Part shown: positions 16,001 to 23,684 of the stretch, one piece after another | Layout of the letters: every line of letters starts with the position of its first letter | Numbering within the stretch: the stretch's first letter is position 1 | NCBI GenBank assembly: GCA_902787125.1 | Contig: CADAEX010000001.1 | Location: 1 to 34,233 of the forward strand | Direction: 5' to 3' | DNA length: 34,233 bases | Origin: an uncultured Spirochaetaceae bacterium | GTDB lineage: Bacteria > Spirochaetota > Spirochaetia > CADAEX01 | Notes under the pieces: generated by a model | What the model saw: only the letters and a program-made list of their open reading frames with translations | The model's database searches: none | Told to the model about the DNA's origin: nothing | Made by a program: the position numbers and the translations under genes

Positions 16001-16588
16001 TATGAGGATGGTGTAGGCTGGCTCCAGGAGGATGATGAGGATTTTGTTCCGTCAAAGTTTGTTGCCACATTGAACTTCTCCAAGTATGGAAAGCCTTTCT
16101 GGCGCAACAGGATAAGATATAAGACCGAGGCCAACATAGGGTACAACATGGATCTCCAGAAGTTCACCGACAACGCCCTGACTGCAAGCTTCGGCTTCCA
16201 TGCAAATATTTACAGGCTCTTTGATATCTCCTTCAAGACCACATCGGAGAACAACAGCACTTACCGCTATTCCAAGTCAAAGGCTGACAAAGTGGGTGAG
16301 GAATATATAAATCCGTTCACCGACCTGTGGAAATCCTTCTCCTTCTGGGACAAGGACAAACGGTATGAGTCAGGCTTCAAGCTGAAGAGCCTGGAGACAA
16401 AGATAGTACATCATCTGGGGGACTGGGATCTTTCCTATACCTACAAAGGATATCCTGAGCTGGATTCTTCGGGACAGACTCCGGAGTGGGACTGGAAGTC
16501 TGAGTTCTGCATCCTGGTGCAGTGGAACCCTATACCGGAGCTCAAGACCCAGGTCAGGAAGAACAAGGAAGACAGGTATACAATGTGA
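13064..16588 (+). CDS. lptD: LptD/OstA-like outer-membrane assembly protein
   Basis: 1174 residues, longer than usual LptD. Residues 1-21 are a signal peptide ending ALA-Q. Residues about 50-87 (SYTELVEWCRTVGVPENGESDTLKKRLLDYF) look like a SAP/helix-extension-helix motif. An LptA/OstA-like beta-jellyroll follows (ISGGVTLEVNEEKENVL, QIQADKLVYNQ, GNVIYTRKV), then the LptD hallmark LYVGNVPMFYFPFFFKPGDRF near 263-283, then a long aromatic-rich beta barrel. An acidic loop lies near 480 and a charged E/K/R-rich insert near 589-650. LptD places lipopolysaccharide in the outer leaflet; many treponemes are thought to lack classical LPS, so the cargo may be another glycolipid. Coupled by ATGA to uvrA before it and pgeF after it. 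Family good; symbol by homology. Confidence 0.82.
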   Translation: MRKLLLLFTVLFLISAFPALAQDAGEQPAGTAQQGDKDTLFYRTLVRDIETASYTELVEWCRTVGVPENGESDTLKKRLLDYFELESQPPEKKNGDTFIIRSSDKTRYFNVEQADENYVTISGGVTLEVNEEKENVLHQIQADKLVYNQKKQLMTAEGNVIYTRKVKDKEEKYFGDKLTFDLDDWSGVFFQGISEKTIDMKGNDTKFFYSGDKIFKSGKNVSVMENATITSNGNPETSYYRLKAKKIWLLAPGEWGVRNAVLYVGNVPMFYFPFFFKPGDRFVFRPSVGYHDVKGHFIQTTTYFKGEPTESGENLSFLAASDAEDRLYEKELNGLYLRRTDTLKENPDDDSYVKLMVDAYYNLGLYGALQGDLNKTDHINETKFYLGFAKTRNIYDYSGYSTPYYQYDDGSLDDYWNKGYFGSTELPFRYGAELNTGIEFKYFKSTLSFDIYSDPYLLRDFENRSENMNWGKILGMEEDVEDEEDEYTGVRDRLYWLFHTEFDPTFKIFGNYFDLQVTKLDFYMNWKNKARDISGFKGLDPSEDRYVDPGHKTDYSFPEATFYYPENYVLPDLAVKVDGTIFDRTFNRDTARESREQRRAKELEERKAAQEAEESEESEEEKARKKQLAEQLKAKVQSPFADEKEDGKEEIWGLRTPDDISDIPITLYSDRNFFEHNLGYLITPNFIIDNRLKDADVLVPSDVDFDRTYSVMRTYGEGKLMYKAGILNTLFTINEDLVFSGEYRKHANRDETLTDNEWDSLRLQDYMSSNYQIENDLMLKTMPLFMFDRISESYLSYSVDTILFKKSFDYIDDKDDPVYVEDTFEWDKEYFKKHEAELMLSYLSGWRQFQTARFKTVMEPLNREFENEDIMRTGPLTSSMFFRMKENDDGDVLYDPLRFTERLEYGNSYLQGIYRQNLQHSYAQDYELEGKISFFDDDLYFKQSYMYNIHEGHHQEAISTLNLWYLNLMYKAEWMRPYYYEDGVGWLQEDDEDFVPSKFVATLNFSKYGKPFWRNRIRYKTEANIGYNMDLQKFTDNALTASFGFHANIYRLFDISFKTTSENNSTYRYSKSKADKVGEEYINPFTDLWKSFSFWDKDKRYESGFKLKSLETKIVHHLGDWDLSYTYKGYPELDSSGQTPEWDWKSEFCILVQWNPIPELKTQVRKNKEDRYTM

Positions 16589-17328
16589 TGTATCTTGCTA
16601 TGCCATTTTCAGACAGAAAAGCAGAGGTCTGCATCTCCCTGGCAGCTGCCGGCGACATGGGTGCCAACACAGAGCCCCACCTGGCGCACCGGGAGGCCTT
16701 TTTCAAGGCCTCGGGGCTCCCGGACCCGGAGCAGTACCCGCTGGTGCTGGAGCAGGTGCATTCCCACGTCATCTACGACGCAGAGGAGCTTGCTGGCCAT
16801 GGCTCAGCCGCCGACGCCCAAGGGCTGTTCCCCGGGGACGGCATAATATCCCGGGTGCCGAGAGCCCTGGGTGTCTCGGTGGCAGACTGCGTCCCCATAT
16901 TTCTCCGAGACACCCGCACCGGTGCGGTGGGAGCTTTCCATTCGGGCTGGAAGGGAACCGGCATAGCGGCCGAAGGTGCCCTGCGGATGGCAGAGGAATA
17001 TGGGTGCCGGCTTCAGGATATGGAGGCCTTGATCGGTCCTGCCATAGGTGGATGCTGCTACCGGGTGGAGCAGGAGCGGTATGACTTTTTTCTCAAGAGC
17101 TTCGGTCCCGCAGGTGTGACTTGCACCAAGACAAAAGATGGTGAAACTATTTATAGTTTAGATTTAAAACTGATAAATTTTGAACTTTTATCAAAGTTGA
17201 ATTTGAAAAAAATAATAAAATCTGAGGCCTGCACCTGCTGCGACACCAGGTTTTTCTCTTTCCGCAGGGCAATGGCAGAGGGGGCTCATTTCTCCCGGAT
17301 GCTTGCATATATAAAAATTTTAGAATAA
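16588..17328 (+). CDS. pgeF: PgeF/YfiH family laccase-domain protein (purine nucleoside phosphorylase / peptidoglycan editing factor)
   Basis: 246 residues from the ATG at 16588, which overlaps the LptD-like stop (ATGA); the frame is open farther upstream but lies inside lptD. The metal site typical of the family is complete: QVHSH (His), SVADCVPIFL (Cys) and HSGWKGT (His), with IGPAIGGCCYRVE and TCCDTRFFSFRR near the end. Members act on purine nucleosides (LACC1-like) and in some bacteria prevent mis-incorporation into peptidoglycan. Bases about 17140-17225 are far more AT-rich than the rest of the gene, though the protein stays in frame. Family assignment firm; physiological substrate uncertain. 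Confidence 0.9.
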   Translation: MYLAMPFSDRKAEVCISLAAAGDMGANTEPHLAHREAFFKASGLPDPEQYPLVLEQVHSHVIYDAEELAGHGSAADAQGLFPGDGIISRVPRALGVSVADCVPIFLRDTRTGAVGAFHSGWKGTGIAAEGALRMAEEYGCRLQDMEALIGPAIGGCCYRVEQERYDFFLKSFGPAGVTCTKTKDGETIYSLDLKLINFELLSKLNLKKIIKSEACTCCDTRFFSFRRAMAEGAHFSRMLAYIKILE

Positions 17329-17338
17329 GGTGAGTATT

Positions 17339-19075
17339 ATGATTGATACAGGAAAACAGCTTATAAATATAGTCTACGATGCCCTTTCGGCAGTGTTCAA
17401 GGAGGCAGGGGGCGAGGTTGATTTTACCCCCGATTCCATCATACCCGGAATCCCTCCCAAGCCGGAGCTGGGAGATGTGGCTTTCCCTATGTTTGCCTAT
17501 GCCAAGAAGCTTCGCACAGCGCCTCCTAAGATTGCAGCTGATGTTGCAGCCCATATCCAGGGCATACCTGGGCTCCAGGTCCTTACAGCGGGCCCATACG
17601 TCAATTTCAAGGTGGACCGGAAGGCTGTGGCGGAGCAGACTCTCAGCTCTGTCCTTTCCCAGGGCGATAACTACGGCCGCACAGATTCCCTTGAAGGAAA
17701 GAGGATCATGGTGGAATTCTCCTGTCCTAACACGAACAAGCCGCTCCATCTGGGTCACCTTCGTAACGACTCCTACGGCGAGAGCGTATCCCGGATCTTT
17801 GCGGCCAACGGCGCCGAGGTCAAGAAGGTTAACCTGATCAACGACCGGGGTATCCATATCTGCAAATCCATGGCAGCCTATCAGAAGTTCGGCGCCGGCA
17901 CAACCCCGGAGTCGGAGAATATCAAGGGAGACCACTTTGTAGGCGACTATTATGTGAAATACAATACATGGTCTCAGACCGACGACCAGGCTGAGCCTAT
18001 AGCCAGGGACATGCTGGTGAAGTGGGAAGCCGGGGATGAGGCTACAGTGGATCTTTGGAAGCTTATGAACAAGTGGACCATAGACGGCATTTTCCAGACT
18101 TATAAGAAGACTGGAATCTCCTTTGACAAGATCTACTATGAGAGCCAGACCTACAAGTCGGGGAAGGAGATAATTATGGAAGGGCTTGAGAAGGGCCTTT
18201 TCTATAAGAATGAGAAGGGTGCCATCTGTGTTGACCTTTCCGAGATCAATCTGGACACCAAGGTGCTTCTCCGTGGTGACGGCACATCTGTATACATAAC
18301 CCAGGATATCGGAACCGCCATTGCCCGGCATAAGGACTGGCCTTTCGATGCTCTTTTCTATGTGGTGGGCTCTGAGCAGCAGTATCATTTCAAGGTTCTT
18401 TTCTATGTGCTTCAGAAGCTGGGCTTTGACTGGGCCAGGGATCTGCATCACCTTTCCTACGGCATGGTCAATCTTCCTGAAGGAAAGATGAAGTCTAGAG
18501 AAGGAAAGGTTGTGGATGCCGACGACCTTATCGAAGAGCTTGAGAAGATGGCAAAGGAGGAGATTATTGCCAAGGGAAGAGAATCTGAGATCTCCGATGT
18601 GGACAAGGCTGCAGAGTCTATTGCTCTGGGTGCCCTGAACTATTTCCTCCTCTCAACAATCCCCACAAAGGATATGGTTTTCAACCCTAAGGAGTCCCTC
18701 TCTTTCAACGGAAACACAGGACCATACCTGCAGTACACCGGAGCCCGTATCTGCACAATGCTGGGCAAGTATGAGGGGACAACCGATTCAGTGGACTACA
18801 GCCTGGCCACCAGCGATGATGAGTGGGAGATAATCAAGCTTATAGGCAACTTCGGGGAGACTGTGAAGCAGGCAGGAACAGAGTACAATCCAATGCTCAT
18901 TGCAGGATATCTCTACAACCTGGCAAAGCATTACAGCAAATACTACCACGACTGCCCGATCCTGAAGAGCGAGCCCGAGGTTGCCAAGGCAAGGGTAGTG
19001 CTTTCAAAGGCAGTGCTTCAGGTGCTTAAGAACGGCTTTGCCCTTATAGGAATTCCGTTCCTTGAGGCTATGTGA
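17339..19075 (+). CDS. argS: Arginyl-tRNA synthetase
   Basis: 578 residues. The ATG at 17339 is preferred over a GTG at 17330 because AAGGTGAG at 17327-17334 is then a Shine-Dalgarno 4 nt before it. The class I signature is PLHLGHLRNDSYGES near residue 136, and the KMSKS equivalent is GKMKSREG near residue 381, the relaxed form often found in ArgS. The N-terminal Add-1 region (ELGDVAFPMFAYAKKLRTAPPKIA) and the C-terminal anticodon-binding helices (YLYNLAKHYSKYYHDCPIL) are present. It charges tRNA-Arg in the cytoplasm. It follows pgeF by 10 nt and ends only 2 nt from the convergent thioesterase gene. Confidence 0.96.
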   Translation: MIDTGKQLINIVYDALSAVFKEAGGEVDFTPDSIIPGIPPKPELGDVAFPMFAYAKKLRTAPPKIAADVAAHIQGIPGLQVLTAGPYVNFKVDRKAVAEQTLSSVLSQGDNYGRTDSLEGKRIMVEFSCPNTNKPLHLGHLRNDSYGESVSRIFAANGAEVKKVNLINDRGIHICKSMAAYQKFGAGTTPESENIKGDHFVGDYYVKYNTWSQTDDQAEPIARDMLVKWEAGDEATVDLWKLMNKWTIDGIFQTYKKTGISFDKIYYESQTYKSGKEIIMEGLEKGLFYKNEKGAICVDLSEINLDTKVLLRGDGTSVYITQDIGTAIARHKDWPFDALFYVVGSEQQYHFKVLFYVLQKLGFDWARDLHHLSYGMVNLPEGKMKSREGKVVDADDLIEELEKMAKEEIIAKGRESEISDVDKAAESIALGALNYFLLSTIPTKDMVFNPKESLSFNGNTGPYLQYTGARICTMLGKYEGTTDSVDYSLATSDDEWEIIKLIGNFGETVKQAGTEYNPMLIAGYLYNLAKHYSKYYHDCPILKSEPEVAKARVVLSKAVLQVLKNGFALIGIPFLEAM

Positions 19076-19077
19076 TT

Positions 19078-19431
19078 TTACCTTATTGAGGTCTTTTTCC
19101 CGTTTTCATCCACTGCGGTGAATGTGATGGTGGTGGAGAATACAGGTTTTTTGTTCTCTTCCTTGTCATCTATTATGTAGACATCGCAGCTGTAGGTTGC
19201 GCTGGTGCAGCCTATATGCTTCTGCTTTGTATCGAACCGCAGTATGGAGCCGTTGGGTATGCCCCGGTTGAAGGAAGTCTCTCCCATGGCCCGGGTCACC
19301 AGTTTCTTGGTGGGGAAGTCTATGGCTGCGGCAATCCAGCAGAATTCGTCGATCCACAGCAGCATCTGGCCTCCGAAAAGGTGTCCATGCTGATTCAGGT
19401 GTTCTGTCCGTACAATAATATAGTTGTCCAT
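19078..19431 (-). CDS. Hotdog-fold acyl-CoA thioesterase
   Basis: 117 residues, the size of a single hotdog domain. The HLFGGQMLLWIDEFCWIAA segment matches the acyl-CoA thioesterase (YciA/BFIT-like) active helix, in which the Asp after W-I is the expected catalytic residue. TRAMGETSFNRGIPNGSILRFDTKQKHIGCTSATYSCDVYII gives the following strands. It probably hydrolyses an acyl-CoA in the cytoplasm; chain length unknown. A ribosome site GGAG lies 5 nt before ATG, 10 nt after the metallo-hydrolase stop, so it is the last gene of a three-gene unit. The 3' end is 2 nt from the convergent argS. Confidence 0.8.
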   Translation of the reverse strand: MDNYIIVRTEHLNQHGHLFGGQMLLWIDEFCWIAAAIDFPTKKLVTRAMGETSFNRGIPNGSILRFDTKQKHIGCTSATYSCDVYIIDDKEENKKPVFSTTITFTAVDENGKKTSIR

Positions 19432-19441
19432 GTTTTCTCCG

Positions 19442-20209
19442 TCAGATTGTTATCCTTAGACCGTCATAGGCCGGCTCTATCCCGGCAGGCAGCTCCGAAA
19501 GAAGCTTGGCGTGGTCTATGTCGTGGCACATGTGGGTGAAGTATGTGCGCTCAGCCCCTATTTTCCGGGCTAAAGCCAGGGCTTTATCCACTGTCAGGTG
19601 AGTAGGGTGATCCTTGTATTTAAGGGCATCCAGCACCAGAACCTTAAGGCCGTTCAGCAGATGCATGGAAGCCTTGGGAATATAGCTGCAGTCGGTAAGG
19701 TAGGCAAAGCTGCCGATTCTGTAGCCGAAAGTCTCCAGTTTTCCGTGGAGCATAGGAACAGGTATTATCTCCAGCTTGCCTCCATCCCTGGTAGGAATAT
19801 AGAATGGGCCTTCCACCGGGTAAAGCTGGATATGTGGTTTGCCGCCTCCTATCTGCGTAACGTTGAAGATATAATCGAAGCGTTTCCGTATTATCCCTAC
19901 CACCTTGGTGCTGCCGTAGACAGGCATAGGGCGCTTGAAAGTCATGGGACGGATATCATCCAGCCCGTGGAGATGGTCGGCATGGGTATGGGTTATAAGG
20001 ACTGCATCGGCTGTAGAGAGCTTTTCCCGCAGCATCTGGATCCGGAACTCCGGGGTCATGTCTATTATTATGTCTGCCCCCTGGGCCTTGACATAGACTG
20101 AACACCGGGTACGGTTGTTCTTTGGGTCGGTTGAGGTGCAGACAGGGCAGTCGCAGCCTATTACAGGTATTCCGTGGGATGTCCCTGTGCCTAAGAAGAT
20201 TACTTCCAT
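19442..20209 (-). CDS. PhnP-like MBL-fold metallo-hydrolase
   Basis: 255 residues from the ATG at 20209, which has AAGG about 6 nt upstream and gives the family start MEVIFLGTGTSHGIPVIGCDCPVC; the frame is open for 12 more codons. The CDCPVC cysteines match the extra zinc site of PhnP-type enzymes. The metal motif THTHADHLHGLDD and later His/Asp ligands (PMLHG, FAYLTDCSYIP, HMCHD) are present. PhnP hydrolyses cyclic phosphodiesters of ribose, but related proteins vary and no phn genes are here, so substrate is open. It lies 7 nt downstream of a glycerophosphodiesterase, which suggests shared phosphodiester turnover. Fold sure, substrate not. Confidence 0.88.
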   Translation of the reverse strand: MEVIFLGTGTSHGIPVIGCDCPVCTSTDPKNNRTRCSVYVKAQGADIIIDMTPEFRIQMLREKLSTADAVLITHTHADHLHGLDDIRPMTFKRPMPVYGSTKVVGIIRKRFDYIFNVTQIGGGKPHIQLYPVEGPFYIPTRDGGKLEIIPVPMLHGKLETFGYRIGSFAYLTDCSYIPKASMHLLNGLKVLVLDALKYKDHPTHLTVDKALALARKIGAERTYFTHMCHDIDHAKLLSELPAGIEPAYDGLRITI

Positions 20210-20216
20210 CTCTGCC

Positions 20217-20966
20217 TTATTTTCCGCTGCAATAGTAGTCGGCAATATTGGTGAAGATATCTGTTACACCCAGCTTCTCAAGCTCTGCAAAGTCATAGTG
20301 CTTGCATGGCTCCTTTCCGGGATAGAAAATCTCCTCCTCGTTCCAGACACGGATAGGAAGGTCTGTCTTCTCCCTGATGTTTGGAACATCCAGCATCTCT
20401 ACGTATGGATGCAGTGCATTCACAGGATACTTCTGAGAGAACTCAAGGCAGAGCTTCTCGGAGTCATAGAGGATTCCTGCATTGACATATGGGTACTTCT
20501 GCTTGATCAGCACGATGGAGTCAGGGTTGAAAGAAGAGTAGACAATGTACTTGTCCAGCCCCCATTCCTTGACCAGCGCCACAATCATATCCTCGATCCC
20601 TTCGTAGCGCACCTCGCTGGTCTTAAGCTCAATGTTGATGAGAAGGCCTTTGCTTAGGCACACAGGTTTGAGCAGGGTGAAAACCTCTTCAATGGTCGGG
20701 ACCTGGGTGTACTGCTTTATCCCATTCACAGGGTGGGTCTCTATCTTGAGGGCCTTGATCTCTTCTAGTGTGAAATCCTTCACCCAGCCTTTTCCATTGG
20801 TGGTGCGGTCCACTTTCTCATCGTGGATTACAACCATCTTGTTGTCTTTTGTAAGCTGGATATCAAGCTCTATTCCTGTCACAGGCAGCTTGCTGGCAGC
20901 CTCAAAGGACTGCAGTGTATTCTCTGGCCAGGTGTAGCAGCACCCTCTGTGGGCCCAAATTTTCAT
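20217..20966 (-). CDS. Glycerophosphodiester phosphodiesterase (cytoplasmic type)
   Basis: 249 residues, typical of the single-domain GDPD family. Catalytic motifs are complete: WAHRGCCYTWPENTLQSFEAA (His-Arg and PENT), GIELDIQLTKDNKMVVIHDE (metal-binding E-x-D and second catalytic His), and GLLINIELK. There is no signal peptide, so it resembles UgpQ rather than periplasmic GlpQ. It releases sn-glycerol-3-phosphate from glycerophosphodiesters, products of lipid turnover. A strong GGAGG ribosome site lies before the ATG. It is 58 nt from the end of the thiamine transporter operon and leads a unit with the metallo-hydrolase and thioesterase. Confidence 0.92.
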   Translation of the reverse strand: MKIWAHRGCCYTWPENTLQSFEAASKLPVTGIELDIQLTKDNKMVVIHDEKVDRTTNGKGWVKDFTLEEIKALKIETHPVNGIKQYTQVPTIEEVFTLLKPVCLSKGLLINIELKTSEVRYEGIEDMIVALVKEWGLDKYIVYSSFNPDSIVLIKQKYPYVNAGILYDSEKLCLEFSQKYPVNALHPYVEMLDVPNIREKTDLPIRVWNEEEIFYPGKEPCKHYDFAELEKLGVTDIFTNIADYYCSGK

Positions 20967-21011
20967 ATATGCCTCCGATTATTTTGCGTTTGTATAAGTA
21001 TATCACGGTTC

Positions 21012-21034
21012 TTTCCAGTTGTCATTACTGGAAA
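21012..21034. other. Stem-loop over the thiQ stop codon
   Basis: TTTCCAGT (21012-21019) and ACTGGAAA (21027-21034) form an 8-bp stem with a 7-nt loop and include the stop of the thiamine ABC ATPase gene. No T-tract follows on either strand, so it is more likely an RNA 3'-end or processing element than an intrinsic terminator. Confidence 0.35.
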
Positions 21035-22062
21035 AGTATTATGTTCTCCGGTCTTACAGCCAGCTGGCAACCGGCGCTCCGAAGCTTGAAGGGGTAGGTG
21101 TCATACACCTTGATAATGCCGCAGTCTGTATTTACAGAACAGGTGTAGCGGCTTCCGTAGAAAGTTCTGTCTGCTATTTTCCCTTTGATTATATTTTCCC
21201 CGTTTCCCTGGGCAGCTGTGCAGCATTCAGGACGGAAGAACAGTATCACCTGATCTCCGGCAGAGTACCGGTATGACCGGTTCTGAACCTTGAAAATCTG
21301 ACCCTGGCACTCTACCTCCACCATATCTCCGGCGGAGATCACCTTTCCTTTCAAGATGTTGGACTGGCCTATAAACTTGGCAGTGTATAGGGTTCTGGGC
21401 TGGAAGTAGATTTCCTGAGGTGTGCCGGTGCACTCTATGTTTCCCCGGCGGAAAACGGAGATGCGGTCAGAGATAGTCATGGCCTCCTCCTGGTCGTGGG
21501 TGACATAGATGGTGGTCAGGTGATTTTTCCGATGGGTCTCCAGAATCTGGGCCTTAAGCACCCCTTTCAGCTTTTCATCAGCCGCGCTGAGGGGCTCGTC
21601 CAGGAGGAGCAGAGCAGGGTTCACTGCAATGGCCCGGGCCAGGGCAACCCGCTGTTTCTCGCCTCCGGAGAGGGTGTCTGGTTTCCGCTTCCCGTACCCA
21701 GGAAGTGCAATTGCCTCCAGCAGTTCTTTTGTCCTGGACTCAATCCTCTCTTTTGGCCAGTGACGGGTCTCCGGGCCATAACTGATGTTTTTTGCCACTG
21801 TCATATTGGGGAAGAGGGCGTAATCCTGAAAGACTATGGATATGTTGCGCTTTTCGGATGGCATTTCAGTTATGTCTTTGCCATCAAGGTATATGCGGCC
21901 GGAATCGGGGGCAGTGAACCCTGCGATTATACGAAGCAGGGTAGTCTTTCCGCATCCGGAAGGTCCCAGGAAAGTGTGAAATTCTCCCTCTTTAAGCTCC
22001 AGGTCTGCATTCAGGGTGAATGCCCCATAGCTCTTCTTTATATTCTCCAGTTTCAGTTTCAT
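21025..22062 (-). CDS. thiQ: Thiamine-type ABC transporter ATP-binding protein (with TOBE domain)
   Basis: 345 residues. Walker A GPSGCGKT, Q-loop VFQDYALFPNMTV, signature LSGGEKQRVALARA, Walker B LLLLDEPLSAAD and H-loop VTHDQEEAMTISDR are complete. A C-terminal TOBE-like region (KGKVISAGDMVEVECQGQ, IILFFRPE) makes it longer than enterobacterial ThiQ (about 230) and more like FbpC/PotA ATPases. It energises uptake with the adjacent permease, overlapping its gene by 4 nt (ATGA). The thiamine assignment comes from the TPP riboswitch at the head of the operon and the ThiB/ThiP-like partners, not from this protein alone. Confidence 0.85.
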   Translation of the reverse strand: MKLKLENIKKSYGAFTLNADLELKEGEFHTFLGPSGCGKTTLLRIIAGFTAPDSGRIYLDGKDITEMPSEKRNISIVFQDYALFPNMTVAKNISYGPETRHWPKERIESRTKELLEAIALPGYGKRKPDTLSGGEKQRVALARAIAVNPALLLLDEPLSAADEKLKGVLKAQILETHRKNHLTTIYVTHDQEEAMTISDRISVFRRGNIECTGTPQEIYFQPRTLYTAKFIGQSNILKGKVISAGDMVEVECQGQIFKVQNRSYRYSAGDQVILFFRPECCTAAQGNGENIIKGKIADRTFYGSRYTCSVNTDCGIIKVYDTYPFKLRSAGCQLAVRPENIILFQ

Positions 22063-23684
22063 AGGCTTATCTCTCCCAGCCGGTCAATTGCATAGAAGGC
22101 TGCAATGCATATCAGAAGAAGCACAGTTCCCATGGCACAGGCCTGGTAGAACCTGTATGCTCCTATAAGGCGGTAGATTGCCACAGGCATGGTGGTAAAG
22201 CCCTCAGGAGCAAGCATAAGGGCTCCGTTGACCTCTCCGGCCGATACTGCAAAGGCAAATATGCCGGCTGTGAATATACCGTTCTTTATCATCGGCAGCT
22301 TTACTGTCCATAGAATCCGCAGCGGTTTTGCCCCAAGACTTTTGGCACACTCTATGCACCTTCTGTTTATCCTGCTGTAGAACAGGGATATGGCTTTTAT
22401 GGTGAAGGGGAGGACTGCCGCTGTGTGGACAGCGATAAGGAGCAGCTTCCCGTTGGGTCTGAAGCCCAGCTTGGATATGGTCAGCATAAAACCCAGAGAA
22501 AGCAATATGGAGGAGATTCCTAATGATGCAAAGAAGAAAATCTGAATCAGGAATGCTCCCTTGGGCCATCTGGATATTACAGCAGAGATGATCAGGGAAA
22601 GTATTATTGCACATATCACGGTGGCGACAGCTATTAATATAGTGTTAAGCACCGGGTTGTACATGACCGGCTGTGTAAAGGCCCGGTACCATTTTAAAGT
22701 AAGGCTGTTTTCCTTTCCCCATCCGCTTTTTCCTGTCAGGGAATTCAGGGCAATGGTCACCATAGGCATGGCAATATAGAGAATCAGGAAAAATATGTAG
22801 AGGAGAGCAGGGAAGTGATGCAATGAAAGCTTTTTTGCCGGCACAGTTCCGTGCTTTCCTGCAGGGGCCGGATAGCTGCTCTTCTGATGCCCTGCGGCAG
22901 TATATACTGCGATGAAAAGCAGGGTTATAAGGGATTCTATGCCTCCCAGCGCACAGGCTTTTGTAATATTGGATGTGGTGCGGGCAAGCTTGTATATCTC
23001 CACCTCCATTGTTGAGTACTGAGGACCTCCTCCCAGCACCAGCACTATGGAGAAACTCATGAAGCAGAGTACAAATATAAGGGCGCAGGCTGCTGTTATG
23101 GCACACAGCAGCCAAGGACAGGTGACTGTCCTGAACAGCCGCCACCTGCCTGCTCCCAGGCTTTTGCCTGCCTCGTAGAGAGATACAGGTATATTCTCCC
23201 ACACCGGATATACAAATCGTATAAAGAGCGGGATGTTGTAGAAGGTGTGGGCTATGAGTATGGCCTTCATGCTGTAGAGCAGGCGCAGTGGCGGCTGTTC
23301 TGCGCCCGACAGGGCCATGAGGGCCCGGTTGACGATACCGTTGTTACCTATCAAAAGGACAATTCCCAGCACTGCCGCGATAGTGGGCAGTACGTAGGGC
23401 ACTGTTATAAGAGCCTTTATGAAGTTCTTCCCCCGGAATGTATACCGGGCCAGTATATATGCCCCAGGAAAGCCTATTGCGGCAGAGAGCAGGGTGCTCA
23501 GTACACCCTGCTTCAGCGAGAAAAGGCATATACTCCTGCAGTAGCTGTCAGTCAGTACAGATTTAAGCCCCTCCTTGGAAAAACCGGTGATGAAAACATT
23601 GATCACCGGCACATAAAAGAAGACCAGCAGAAGCAGGAAGGGGACTATGAACAGCAGCAGGAGTAAAAGTCTGTTCTCTTTCAT
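22059..23684 (-). CDS. thiP: Thiamine-type ABC transporter permease, fused double-domain
   Basis: 541 residues, near the size of ThiP. Two membrane halves each carry an EAA loop: EAGKSLGAGRWRLFRTVTCPWL in the first and ECAKSLGAKPLRILWTVKLPMI in the second. About twelve helices span the inner membrane. A polar cytoplasmic stretch (HQKSSYPAPAGKHGTVPAKK) joins the halves. Its start overlaps the stop of the binding-protein gene by 4 nt and its stop overlaps the ATPase start, so all three are translated together. Confidence 0.88.
   Translation of the reverse strand: MKENRLLLLLLFIVPFLLLLVFFYVPVINVFITGFSKEGLKSVLTDSYCRSICLFSLKQGVLSTLLSAAIGFPGAYILARYTFRGKNFIKALITVPYVLPTIAAVLGIVLLIGNNGIVNRALMALSGAEQPPLRLLYSMKAILIAHTFYNIPLFIRFVYPVWENIPVSLYEAGKSLGAGRWRLFRTVTCPWLLCAITAACALIFVLCFMSFSIVLVLGGGPQYSTMEVEIYKLARTTSNITKACALGGIESLITLLFIAVYTAAGHQKSSYPAPAGKHGTVPAKKLSLHHFPALLYIFFLILYIAMPMVTIALNSLTGKSGWGKENSLTLKWYRAFTQPVMYNPVLNTILIAVATVICAIILSLIISAVISRWPKGAFLIQIFFFASLGISSILLSLGFMLTISKLGFRPNGKLLLIAVHTAAVLPFTIKAISLFYSRINRRCIECAKSLGAKPLRILWTVKLPMIKNGIFTAGIFAFAVSAGEVNGALMLAPEGFTTMPVAIYRLIGAYRFYQACAMGTVLLLICIAAFYAIDRLGEISL

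Noticed and set aside
17147-18451. 434-codon open frame on the minus strand across argS
   Set aside because: It is fully antisense to a complete ArgS with all motifs; the translation is low-complexity and matches no family.
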